Position numbers and translations under genes: made by a program. Shown one piece after another: positions 35,601 through 43,397 of a DNA stretch of 64,000 bases. This DNA is from Psychrobacillus psychrodurans (lineage in GTDB: Bacteria; Bacillota; Bacilli; Bacillales_A; Planococcaceae): NCBI GenBank assembly GCA_900114885.1, contig FOUN01000001.1:1-64000 (forward strand), in the 5' to 3' direction. Every line of letters begins with the position of its first letter. The stretch's first letter is position 1. The notes below the pieces were generated by a model, which searched no databases, had not been told where the DNA came from, and was given only the letters and a program-made list of their open reading frames with translations.

Positions 35601-35603
35601 TCA

Positions 35604-35640
35604 AAAAAAGACCTATTGATTTTTGATCAATAGGTCTTTT
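35604..35640. terminator. Bidirectional terminator between tlp and the tRNA operon
   Basis: AAAGACCTATTGAT pairs with ATCAATAGGTCTTT, with A and T runs on either side, serving tlp on plus and the tRNA operon on minus. Confidence 0.9.
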
Positions 35641-35650
35641 AACATTATGA

Positions 35651-35721
35651 AGCGGGTGAAGAGAATCGAACTCTCATCATCAGCTTGGAAGGCTGAGGTT
35701 TTACCACTAAACTACACCCGC
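35651..35721 (-). tRNA. tRNA-Gly (anticodon TCC)
   Basis: The acceptor GCGGGTG pairs with CACCCGC. The anticodon loop CTTCCAA gives TCC, and the T arm contains GTTCGATTC. Discriminator T73 is normal for glycine. CCA is not encoded. Last gene of the five-tRNA operon. Confidence 0.95.
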
Positions 35722-35726
35722 ATATA

Positions 35727-35802
35727 TGGTGGCTCAGGACGGAATCGAACCGCCGACACAAGGATTTTCAGTCCTTTGCTCTACCGACTGAGCTACTGAG
35801 CC
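35727..35802 (-). tRNA. tRNA-Phe (anticodon GAA)
   Basis: The acceptor GGCTCAG pairs with CTGAGCC. The anticodon loop CTGAAAA gives GAA, and the T arm has GGTTCGATTCC. Discriminator A73 and CCA are encoded. Confidence 0.95.
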
Positions 35803-35938
35803 AATTCAGTTTGCACTAAGCTGCACATCTCTTCGTCAACTTCATTCGTTCAGTTAGTCACGTACTTTAGTACGCTCCTTCCATCACTCAATCGCTTCCT
35901 CGACCTTCTTGCTTATCACCAATCTCAAAATAAAAAAA

Positions 35939-36014
35939 TGGCGGTCCCGACCGGGATCGAACCGGCGATCTCCTGCGTGACAGGCAGGCATGTTAACCGC
36001 TACACCACGGGACC
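35939..36014 (-). tRNA. tRNA-Asp (anticodon GTC)
   Basis: The acceptor GGTCCCG pairs with CGGGACC. The anticodon loop CTGTCAC gives GTC, with G73 and encoded CCA. A 136-nt spacer (35803-35938) separates it from tRNA-Phe. Confidence 0.95.
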
Positions 36015-36017
36015 ATT

Positions 36018-36092
<75 letters not shown>

Positions 36093-36197
36093 ACGTTAAA
36101 ATACTTACAAACACCATGATACTGCGCTCAAAAAAAGTAGGACACCTGCTTCGGCTTCGCCTGCATCGGTGTTAATCGTCATCTTCGTTTGACGATT

Positions 36198-36212
36198 TGC
36201 TCCACCCGCGAC
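36198..36212 (-). repeat. Short duplicate of the tRNA-fMet 5' end
   Basis: On the minus strand GTCGCGGGTGGAGCA repeats the first bases of tRNA-fMet with its flank (GTCGCGGGGTGGAGCA at 36080-36095), missing one G. No full tRNA follows. It looks like a scar of recombination between tRNA genes. Confidence 0.55.
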
Positions 36213-36249
36213 AATAAGAAATTTATAACTACCAACAAAAAAATAAAAA

Positions 36250-36342
36250 TGGAGGAGGAAGAGGGATTCGAACCCCCGCGCGGTATGACCCGCCTGTCGG
36301 TTTTCAAGACCGATCCCTTCAGCCGGACTTGGGTATTCCTCC
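36250..36342 (-). tRNA. tRNA-Ser (anticodon TGA)
   Basis: The acceptor GGAGGAA pairs with TTCCTCC. The anticodon loop contains TTGAAAA giving TGA. A long variable arm (around GGCGGGTCATACCGC) is typical of serine. The discriminator base reads T where B. subtilis tRNA-Ser has G. CCA is encoded. First gene of the operon. Confidence 0.93.
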
Positions 36343-36391
36343 AAAGTTAAATGATAGATTCGATATAATCCAAATCATTTGCGACTTTTAT

Positions 36392-36421
36392 ATTATATAG
36401 CATTATCGACCAGAAAGGCAA
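36392..36421 (-). promoter_or_regulatory. Promoter of the tRNA operon
   Basis: On the minus strand TTGCCT (36421-36416), an 18-nt spacer and a perfect TATAAT (36397-36392), about 50 nt before tRNA-Ser. Confidence 0.65.
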
Positions 36422-36583
36422 TCTTTTTTTGTGAAAAAAATAATTTAGTTTTAAAACGGCAGTCTTTGGGAGATTCTTTGTGATTTTAAAGCCGGAAAAT
36501 CGACTTTCTCTTTATTTCACAAACTTAAACATACACTTCTCTTTTTGGGACAACCTAAGGAAAAGTAATTTGAGGTGATGGAA

Positions 36584-38116
36584 ATGATTATAGAAAAGTC
36601 ATCGGAATGGGCAGAGGGTTTGATCAAACGGTTGGAAAATGTTGAGCCATGGGATAATTGGACTCTTTATAATATGAGCTATGAAATTGTAAAAAACAAT
36701 TTAATCACTGAGTTTACAGGCCTTCAATCTCCTAAGTATTTGACTAATTTGAAACCACTCGAACATCAATTGAATGTTGCAGAAACGGTTATCGAAAGAA
36801 TGAATGGAAAAGCAATTTTGGCCGATGAGGTGGGACTTGGTAAAACAATTGAAGCAGGTTTGATATTGAAAGAATATCTTATTCGTGGATTGGTAAAGAA
36901 GGCTTTAATATTGGCTCCGGCCTCTCTTATCAATCAATGGGTGGAAGAGCTGCATTATAAATTTTATATACCAGCTGTGCCTTATAAGAAAAATACTCCA
37001 TTAGAACATTGTGAAGTTGTCGTTTTAAGTATGGATACTGCGAAAAAAAGTCCTCATAGAGAGCTCATCTTTGCACAGGATTATGACATGATTATTATTG
37101 ATGAGGCACATAAGTTAAAAAATCACAAAACCAAAATTTACGAATTTGTGCAGAGTTTAAAGAAGAAGTTTTGCTTACTTTTAACTGCTACGCCTGTTCA
37201 AAATGATGTTTTTGAACTATTTAATCTCATTTCTCTATTAAAACCTGGGCATCTCGGAAACTACGAGGCATTTCAGTCGGCATTTTCTGCTAGCAAACAT
37301 GATTTAGAGCATGATGATTACTTGAAAGAATTAGTAAACCAGGTGATGGTTCGAAACCTTAGACAAGATACAGGGATAGAATGGACGAATCGCCAAGTAA
37401 ATATTATTCCGATACAGTTTTCCAACGAAGAAAAAGAAGTGTATGAAATGATAGTGAACCTCAAAAATATCTCTCCTATATTTTCAGGAGCATTTTCGAT
37501 GATTACACTTCAAAAGGAAATGTGTAGTAGTAAGGAAGCTACATTTCTTACTTTAAATAAAATGCGGCAAAATTGTTCAAATCCCGAGGAAAATGCTTCT
37601 GTAGAAAATGTTATGCAAAGGTTGATGGCATTAGAGACAAACTCAAAAGCAGAAAAAGCATATGAAATAATTTCACAAGCAAAGGATAAAGTAATCATTT
37701 TTACAGAATATAAAGCAAGTCAAGCTTACTTACAGTGGTATTTGCATACAAAAGGTATTACAAGTGTGCTTTTTAATGGGAAATTCAATAAAAATAAACG
37801 AGATTATATGAAGCATTTATTCAAAGAACACGCCCAAGTATTGATAGCTACCGAATCTGGTGGGGAAGGGATTAACCTTCAATTTTGTCATCATGTGATC
37901 AATTACGATTTACCGTGGAACCCGATGAAGTTAGAACAACGTATAGGACGTGTGCACCGGCTTGGCCAAGAACATGATGTTCATATATATAATTTGGCAA
38001 TTGATAATACCATTGAAATAGATATTTTGCAGCTGCTCTACAAAAAAATTGATGTTTTTGAAAAGGTTGTAGGTGATTTAGATGATATATTGTCCGCTTT
38101 CAAGAAAACGATTTAA
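36584..38116 (+). CDS. yqhH: SNF2-type DEAD/DEAH-box helicase, YqhH-like
   Basis: 510 aa. Motif I is ADEVGLGKTIEAG (about residues 82-94), motif II IIIDEAHKLKNH, motif III LLTATPVQND, and the C-terminal RecA lobe contains ATESGGEGINLQFCHHVINYD with WNPMKLEQRIGRVHRLGQ. This is the RapA/YqhH group, which remodels protein-nucleic acid complexes. The ATG at 36584 is 6 nt after GAGGTG. The next gene is YqhG-like, as in B. subtilis, which supports the assignment. The tRNA operon is divergent on the left. Confidence 0.9.
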   Translation: MIIEKSSEWAEGLIKRLENVEPWDNWTLYNMSYEIVKNNLITEFTGLQSPKYLTNLKPLEHQLNVAETVIERMNGKAILADEVGLGKTIEAGLILKEYLIRGLVKKALILAPASLINQWVEELHYKFYIPAVPYKKNTPLEHCEVVVLSMDTAKKSPHRELIFAQDYDMIIIDEAHKLKNHKTKIYEFVQSLKKKFCLLLTATPVQNDVFELFNLISLLKPGHLGNYEAFQSAFSASKHDLEHDDYLKELVNQVMVRNLRQDTGIEWTNRQVNIIPIQFSNEEKEVYEMIVNLKNISPIFSGAFSMITLQKEMCSSKEATFLTLNKMRQNCSNPEENASVENVMQRLMALETNSKAEKAYEIISQAKDKVIIFTEYKASQAYLQWYLHTKGITSVLFNGKFNKNKRDYMKHLFKEHAQVLIATESGGEGINLQFCHHVINYDLPWNPMKLEQRIGRVHRLGQEHDVHIYNLAIDNTIEIDILQLLYKKIDVFEKVVGDLDDILSAFKKTI

Positions 38117-38142
38117 ATTGCGACATGTAAAGGAGGATATAT

Positions 38143-38922
38143 ATGTATCCGCAACAGGTTCAACATTATTTGCGAACTTTTTTCACTGAAAATAATTGTC
38201 AGTTTGTGAATGATACGGATCATTATCTTACCGTTCAGCTAACGATTGATATGGATAAACGAATAATGAATAGACCCTATTATTGGCAATACGTAGAAAA
38301 CGTTGGCGGGGTACCTTGTCCGTCACAGCTCACATTAATAACTGACCAAACAAAATTAAAAGAGAACATTAAAGGAGAATTGGTACATTTCGGATCACCA
38401 CGACTTGGCCAACTTTTTCAAGTAACGCATGAAATGGGTACTTTTATCCAAATGTTTGAACAAGTGGAGGAATCGAACAAACGTCCAATTTTAACTCCGT
38501 GGCTAGTGGTGAATTATAAAGTTTCATATTACAGTAACCAAACGAAAGAAATGCTCCATTCACTTGGTCTTAATCTAATGAATGGCAGTATCATAAAGGA
38601 CTTTCATGCTTCTTTAAGCGAGATAAATATCGCTCCCGAATTGCCAACTAATGCTTTTCTATTACCTTTCGTTATAAAACCAATTCGTGGTTTAGAACGG
38701 TTAGATGGAGTAGTTGAAAATTTCATTCAGAATGATGATCATTCATGGGCAGAACAAGCGGAAAAAAGGTGGCAACGTGATATACGAGTATTAGAATTTT
38801 TCTATGAAGGTGTAGAAGAAAAACCCGAGAGCTACGAAATGGAGAAAACAGCATTACAACAACAGTATGAAGCAAGAATAAAGATAGAAATTATAAACGG
38901 AGGTCTATTTTATTTAAAATAG
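38143..38922 (+). CDS. yqhG: YqhG-family protein
   Basis: 259 aa, cytosolic, of unknown function. It begins MYPQQVQHYLRTFFTENNCQ and includes QLTIDMDKRIMNRPYYWQYV and GSPRLGQLFQ. It lies 26 nt after the SNF2 helicase gene with AAAGGAGG upstream, the same pairing as yqhH-yqhG in B. subtilis. The conserved pairing suggests a joint role, unknown. A strong hairpin follows. Confidence 0.87.
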   Translation: MYPQQVQHYLRTFFTENNCQFVNDTDHYLTVQLTIDMDKRIMNRPYYWQYVENVGGVPCPSQLTLITDQTKLKENIKGELVHFGSPRLGQLFQVTHEMGTFIQMFEQVEESNKRPILTPWLVVNYKVSYYSNQTKEMLHSLGLNLMNGSIIKDFHASLSEINIAPELPTNAFLLPFVIKPIRGLERLDGVVENFIQNDDHSWAEQAEKRWQRDIRVLEFFYEGVEEKPESYEMEKTALQQQYEARIKIEIINGGLFYLK

Positions 38923-38930
38923 TCCGCTCT

Positions 38931-38967
38931 AAAAAACCCATCTTGAATTTTTATTCAAGATGGGTTT
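38931..38967. terminator. Terminator after yqhG
   Basis: AACCCATCTTGAAT pairs with ATTCAAGATGGGTT. The T run is short on plus (TTTC) and longer on minus (TTTTTT), so it may serve both the yqhG and guaD sides. Confidence 0.8.
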
Positions 38968-39138
38968 CAATGTTATTTGCTTACGCTTTATGAGAAAAAT
39001 AAAGCGGCAGAAGTAGACCGTTAATACTAATCTATTTAGAGTTAGCTGCCTATCAGCGGTTTACCAGTAACTGACTTGCTAAAGTATATGGAAATTTTCT
39101 GTGTTTTTGATTTCAAAAACTTTAGAAGTTATTCATTA

Positions 39139-40494
39139 TTAACCTCGAGAGTGGACTTTTTCTCCTTGAACCCAAATTTCTCGTATATTTTCAGGTCGTA
39201 TAAGATACATCATTTTTTGAAAAGCATCCTGTAAGTCATCATTAGAATCATAAAGAGGGAGGTTAGTTGTGTCGATTACTTGTACATCCCAAATATAATT
39301 TTCAGCTAAACGACCAATAGGCAGGCTAAGACTGTCACCTCCACCTACAGTAGCGAGGTAGAAGGCTTCGTTGACCGTGACACGTGACCCAGGAACTCCA
39401 CGTTCATCTGCCGGTAGTTTTGTATTCACTCCATCCTCTAGCATTCTAGAGGAAATTACCGATTGTTTTATATTATCGTAAAGACTCGGAGAAAAACCTC
39501 CTGATATATCTGTCCCTAACCCGATTTCTACACCCTTTGAATGGAAGTGTGCGATTGGGATGACACTATTGGCAAAGTAGGCATTGGAAATAGGGCAATG
39601 AGCTATTGCAGTTCCTGTTTCAACAAATAAATCAGCATCCTCGTCATTTATAAAATTACAGTGTGCCATTACGGATTTATCACTTAACAAACCAAAATCA
39701 TTTAAAGCAAACGCATCGTTTTTCTGAAACCGATCCTGGACGTATTTATGCTCCCAATCACTTTCACTACAGTGAGACTGTATGTGCGTATTATATTTAG
39801 CTGCAAGATTTCCTAATCCTTGTAATGCCTCATTAGTACAACTTGGTATAAAACGAGGAGTTACAACTGGATATACTCCTTGCTTAGAAGTCTCACCTAA
39901 TTCTTTGACGGCTAGTATAAATTCTTCTGTATCGGATAAAGCAGTATTTGTATCAGTATCTCGATAGAAGTCTGGATTTTCTTCGGGATTATCCATAACT
40001 ACTTTTCCAACGAGTCCACGTTGGCCTTTTTCTGCGCATATTTGTGCGAGTAATATACTTGCTTCTTTATGCACTGTTGCAAAATAAAGAACCGTCGTTG
40101 TTCCATTTGCTAGAAGGGTACTGACAACATCGTTGTACACTTTTTTGGCGAAATCTAAATCCGAGAACTTAGATTCAATTGGAAATGTATATGTATTTAA
40201 CCAATCATTTAGTGGAATATCCAGCGCTGTTCCTGCCTGCGCCCATTGTGGAGCATGAACGTGTAAATCGACAAATCCAGGCAGAAAATATTGATGATTC
40301 TCTAACTGATGGAAATTTTCTTTTCCTTTATAGGAATTAACTAAATTTTGGTATTCTGAATGTTCGGGAGCAATAATTTTATCGATCATTCCATCTGCAT
40401 TCACAAAGAAAAGATTATTTTTTAATATTTGTACTTCTGTTGGGGATTTGCTCGTAAAAGCTGTCCCTAGAAAAATCTGTGTATAATCTCTCAT
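39139..40494 (-). CDS. guaD: Guanine deaminase (amidohydrolase)
   Basis: Zinc hydrolase converting guanine to xanthine, 451 aa. Metal ligands and signature segments: LPGFVDLHVHAPQWAQAG, QSHCSESDWEHKYV, MAHCNFINDED and EIGLGTDISGG. This is the amidohydrolase-type GuaD found in eukaryotes and proteobacteria, not the short cytidine-deaminase-fold GuaD of B. subtilis. It is monocistronic. No purine riboswitch is visible upstream. Confidence 0.9.
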   Translation of the reverse strand: MRDYTQIFLGTAFTSKSPTEVQILKNNLFFVNADGMIDKIIAPEHSEYQNLVNSYKGKENFHQLENHQYFLPGFVDLHVHAPQWAQAGTALDIPLNDWLNTYTFPIESKFSDLDFAKKVYNDVVSTLLANGTTTVLYFATVHKEASILLAQICAEKGQRGLVGKVVMDNPEENPDFYRDTDTNTALSDTEEFILAVKELGETSKQGVYPVVTPRFIPSCTNEALQGLGNLAAKYNTHIQSHCSESDWEHKYVQDRFQKNDAFALNDFGLLSDKSVMAHCNFINDEDADLFVETGTAIAHCPISNAYFANSVIPIAHFHSKGVEIGLGTDISGGFSPSLYDNIKQSVISSRMLEDGVNTKLPADERGVPGSRVTVNEAFYLATVGGGDSLSLPIGRLAENYIWDVQVIDTTNLPLYDSNDDLQDAFQKMMYLIRPENIREIWVQGEKVHSRG

Positions 40495-40604
40495 ACAATT
40501 CCCACCTCATTTAAATAAGTTTATTGTACCAAAGTAATGGATTAATTACCTTTAGTTTAGCCATGCGATAGGCTATGCAAATACTTCTTGTTGGATACTA
40601 CTTT

Positions 40605-40665
40605 CTTAATTGAGTGAAAGGTGGCGACTTCAGCGGGATAAGCGAGAAAGTCAAATATGGTAATA
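40605..40665 (+). repeat. Truncated type A repeat
   Basis: TTAATTGAGTGAAAGGTGGC, GACTTCAGCGGGATAAGCGAGAAAG-type sequence matching the start of the type A elements at 7357-7610 and 55757-55917 (read on their minus strand). Only the proximal end remains. The rest of the 327-nt gap 40495-40821 holds two hairpin terminators. Confidence 0.7.
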
Positions 40666-40676
40666 CTTTCTCATTC

Positions 40677-40710
40677 AAAAAATGCCCCACCGTTATGGTG
40701 AGGCATTTTT
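40677..40710. terminator. Bidirectional hairpin terminator
   Basis: AAAATGCCCCACC pairs with GGTGAGGCATTTT around GTTAT, with T runs on both strands. Confidence 0.75.
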
Positions 40711-40789
40711 AATAAAAGTCTAAGAACCCAACATTAAGTCATTCAGTGAAAAATTCATCTGAAATAATGGCAACCATCAGCATTATCTT

Positions 40790-40817
40790 TAAAAAAACAC
40801 AGAAAAGTATCTGTGCT
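40790..40817 (-). terminator. Terminator of the YdaT-like gene
   Basis: On the minus strand CACAGATACTTTTCTGTG is followed by TTTTTTT, immediately past the stop codon at 40822. Confidence 0.75.
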
Positions 40818-40821
40818 TTCA

Positions 40822-41187
40822 TCAATCGTATAAAGTATCCTGTATAGAGCCATCTTCCTCATAAATAGTTAATATTCCGTTTTGTTCATTTACATATGGT
40901 TTTGCTTTTTGAAGTAGTTCTTCTTTCGTTTCCTCTACTATTATGGCACGTTTACCGTCTGCTTTCATGAGGACCCAGTCAGTTTCACGAGAAATAACTT
41001 CGTATGTGACACGTTCCTCTCCATCACCATGTATTGCTTTTCTTGCCTGAGAAGTAGCGATAGAAATCGCTCGTCCCTCCTCATAATCATCTTCTAACAA
41101 TGCATTGGCAATTTCAATGGCTTTCTCCCTTACATCTGCATCTAAGTTTTTCATTGAATCAGGATAATCGTTTTTATTCCATGGCAT
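40822..41187 (-). CDS. ydaT: DUF2188 / YdaT-like protein
   Basis: 121 aa, hydrophilic. The N-terminus MPWNKNDYPDSMKNLDADVR with EGRAISIATSQARKA is the ChaB/YdaT-like signature; the C-terminus (VLMKADGKRAIIVEETKEEL, ILTIYEEDGSIQDTLYD) is a DUF2188-type unit. It is shorter than YdaT of B. subtilis, the linker between the two parts being reduced. ydaT is a general stress gene in B. subtilis. AGGAGGCG lies before the ATG. Confidence 0.7.
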   Translation of the reverse strand: MPWNKNDYPDSMKNLDADVREKAIEIANALLEDDYEEGRAISIATSQARKAIHGDGEERVTYEVISRETDWVLMKADGKRAIIVEETKEELLQKAKPYVNEQNGILTIYEEDGSIQDTLYD

Positions 41188-41294
41188 ACTAACGCCTCCT
41201 TAGCATCCGTTTTCCCGTTTCTTGGGGTCTGAAACGTAAATGAATCATTAAAAGCTTTTTTGGACATTCTATATGATGAAAGGAGGGAGGAAGC

Positions 41295-41909
41295 TTGGGA
41301 TATCAAGCAAGCTCTAAAATACATATTAACTTACTTATTATTGTTATCATCGTATTAATATGGTCAGCTATTAACCCATTAGATTATCTAGATTGGCTAG
41401 CGGAAGTAAGTCCCGGATTGGTTATTATTATCATACTGACCTTAACCTATAGGAAGTTCCGATTTACAACATTGTCGTACTTTATTATAGCCTTTTTGTG
41501 TATTCTAACATTTATAGGAGGTCATTTTACATATTCTGAGGTTCCGCTGTTCAATTGGATCAAGGAAGAGTTTGATTTAAAACGGAATCATTATGACCGT
41601 ATGGGTCACTTTTTTAAAGGTTTCTCCGCAATTGTAGTAAGAGAGTTATTACTACGCCTTACACCATTATCAAAAGGAGCTTGGTTGTTTGGGATCACGA
41701 CAAGCATCATCTTATCCATTGCAGCATTATACGAAATAATTGAGTGGTTAAGTACCAAGATTTCGAAAGGTGGCAAAGCTGCTAAAGACTTTGTAGGTAT
41801 GCAAGGTGATCAATGGGATGCTCAATGGGATATGGCGTTAGCCTTCACAGGTTGTTTAATCGCTTTACTAATCTTATCGAAATGGCAAAATAAGTTACTA
41901 AAAAGGTAA
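41295..41909 (+). CDS. DUF2238 (YjdF-type) integral membrane protein
   Basis: 204 aa with about six hydrophobic segments. The family signature lies in RNHYDRMGHFFKGFSAIVVRE and the C-terminal GMQGDQWDAQWDMALAFTG. Function is unknown in the family. Start is TTG at 41295 with AGGAGGGAGG 4-8 nt upstream, the only good site. It lies divergent from the YdaT-like gene. Confidence 0.82.
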   Translation: MGYQASSKIHINLLIIVIIVLIWSAINPLDYLDWLAEVSPGLVIIIILTLTYRKFRFTTLSYFIIAFLCILTFIGGHFTYSEVPLFNWIKEEFDLKRNHYDRMGHFFKGFSAIVVRELLLRLTPLSKGAWLFGITTSIILSIAALYEIIEWLSTKISKGGKAAKDFVGMQGDQWDAQWDMALAFTGCLIALLILSKWQNKLLKR

Positions 41910-41937
41910 TGTTACAAATGTTGCAACGTGTCGAATT

Positions 41938-41966
41938 TTGTCACTTAAATGATATTTTCTTCTAAT
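41938..41966 (+). promoter_or_regulatory. Promoter of the LysM/3D protein gene
   Basis: TTGTCA (41938-41943), a 17-nt spacer and TCTAAT (41961-41966), each 5 of 6 to consensus, about 70 nt before the start. Confidence 0.65.
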
Positions 41967-42038
41967 GATATTGCAATGGTTCTGTCATATGTAGGTGGTA
42001 TGATGAATCTCGTTAGTGAAAAGGAGGAAATTCATTTT

Positions 42039-42800
42039 ATGAAAAAACACATTATTGCACTAACCGCAATTGCAACACTATCAGTAGGAGCGGCAGGACA
42101 AGCGTCTGCATCAAGTGTTCATACGGTAGAAAAAGGAGATACACTTTGGTCTATTTCTCAAGCAGAGAATGTTAGTGTACAGGACTTACAGCAATGGAAC
42201 AATCTTAATTCAACTATTATATTTCCATCTCAACAATTAAAAGTAGAGGAAGCTCTAGAAACTTATGTTGTTGTTTCAGGAGATACATTATCTAGTATCG
42301 CAAAAAAACATAATATGACTATAGAACAATTAATGACTAGTAATCAGCTAACTAGTGATTTAATCATACCTGGAGAAAAATTAGTGTTGGAAGAATCGAA
42401 TGTTATACAGCCTAAGGTAAGTGCAGCTACGACCACTTCAGCTACTTCAAACGCTCCAACTTCAGAAACAAAAGCTCCAACTTCGGAGACAAAAGCAACT
42501 GCTTCTGTTGAGAAAGAGTTAACGATGACTTCAACAGCTTATACAGCGTCATGCGCAGGTTGTTCGGGGATTACAGCTACTGGTATTAACTTAAAGGCAA
42601 ATCCAAATCAAAAAGTTATATCTGTTGATCCAAATGTAATTCCACTAGGTTCTCGAGTATGGGTAGAAGGCTATGGAGAAGCAATCGCTGGTGATACTGG
42701 CGGTAGTATAAAAGGAAATAAGATAGATATTTTCATCCCGTCTAAACAAGCAGCGATCAATTGGGGACATAAAACAGTGAAAGTTAAAATTTTAAATTAA
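42039..42800 (+). CDS. Secreted LysM and 3D-domain cell-wall protein (YocH-like)
   Basis: 253 aa. Signal peptide ending ASA (about residue 25), then two LysM peptidoglycan-binding repeats (about 28-71 and 74-118, each with GDTLWSIS or GDTLSSIA). A Ser/Thr/Pro-rich linker follows with a duplicated TSETKAP unit, then a C-terminal 3D domain with its aspartates in VDPNVIPLGS, AGDTGGSIKG and KIDIF. Likely a lytic transglycosylase-type muralytic enzyme in wall turnover. AAAGGAGG precedes the ATG at 42039; the longer frame from 41949 overlaps the promoter. In B. subtilis yocH is under WalR; only degenerate TGT-type half-sites are visible here. Confidence 0.9.
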   Translation: MKKHIIALTAIATLSVGAAGQASASSVHTVEKGDTLWSISQAENVSVQDLQQWNNLNSTIIFPSQQLKVEEALETYVVVSGDTLSSIAKKHNMTIEQLMTSNQLTSDLIIPGEKLVLEESNVIQPKVSAATTTSATSNAPTSETKAPTSETKATASVEKELTMTSTAYTASCAGCSGITATGINLKANPNQKVISVDPNVIPLGSRVWVEGYGEAIAGDTGGSIKGNKIDIFIPSKQAAINWGHKTVKVKILN

Positions 42801-42818
42801 TCCGTATCAATAAATGTA

Positions 42819-42857
42819 GAGACCAAGCGAGTATATTCGCTTGGTCTCTCTTAATTT
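42819..42857 (+). terminator. Terminator of the LysM/3D gene
   Basis: GAGACCAAGCGA pairs with TCGCTTGGTCTC, followed by TCTTAATTT. Confidence 0.85.
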
Positions 42858-42933
42858 CGTTAATATATATCTTCATAAGCGTTGATCTATTAAGGTTACG
42901 AAGATATAAATTAGAAAGTAAATTCACTACCCA

Positions 42934-43149
42934 TTATGCAGGGAAGTCTATCAAGGAAATACGACGACAATCAGCAACTACTAATCCGCCGAACTCTTCT
43001 CTAAAATATGCAAGATGCGTATCTTCTTCAAAGTTTATAAAACGAAATACGGACTCACTGAAACCATCCACTACGATTTCGTTTACACGTTGATTTGGAG
43101 AGAGCGTTGCTAATAAACCACAAATACCTTCTTCTCTTCTTTGGTTCAT
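42934..43149 (-). CDS. Small hypothetical protein (71 aa) sharing a module with the next gene
   Basis: Begins MNQRREEGICGLLATLSPNQ. An excellent site (AAAGGAGGTG, 8 nt) precedes the ATG, so it is almost surely expressed. Residues 20-71 (VNEIVVDGFSESVFRFINF, then LAYFREEF, ADCRRISLIDF) have the same spacing of hydrophobics, Gly, Phe and Asp as the last 50 residues of the coiled-coil protein encoded next to it. No family name is recognised. A hairpin in the leader (TCTCCT/AGGAGA, about 43172-43192) lies near the ribosome site. Confidence 0.75.
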   Translation of the reverse strand: MNQRREEGICGLLATLSPNQRVNEIVVDGFSESVFRFINFEEDTHLAYFREEFGGLVVADCRRISLIDFPA

Positions 43150-43351
43150 GTTTATTCACCTCCTTTAAAAGATTCTCCTCGTACTGGAGGAGATACTATA
43201 ATATATTAATTTTGAATCTCAGAGTCTAAGTTAATATCCTAATAGTGGAAAATAAATTTGTAGAGAGGGTTGTACACTGAGATTAGCAAGTAAAAGAAGT
43301 TTATAAAGTAGTGAGTCTCCAATTTAAAATAATCTTAGAATCGGAATAATA

Positions 43352-43389
43352 AAAAAGTTGATCATGACTGAAGTCATAACCAACTTTTT
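43352..43389 (-). terminator. Terminator of the coiled-coil protein gene
   Basis: AAAAAGTTG pairs with CAACTTTTT, with ATGAC/GTCAT inside. It lies 9 nt past the stop at 43398 on the minus strand. Confidence 0.85.
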
Positions 43390-43397
43390 ATATACTC

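Noticed and set aside
41881-41966. WalR binding site before the LysM/3D gene
   Set aside because: TGT-type half-sites are present but none gives two good TGTWAH boxes at the 5-nt spacing.
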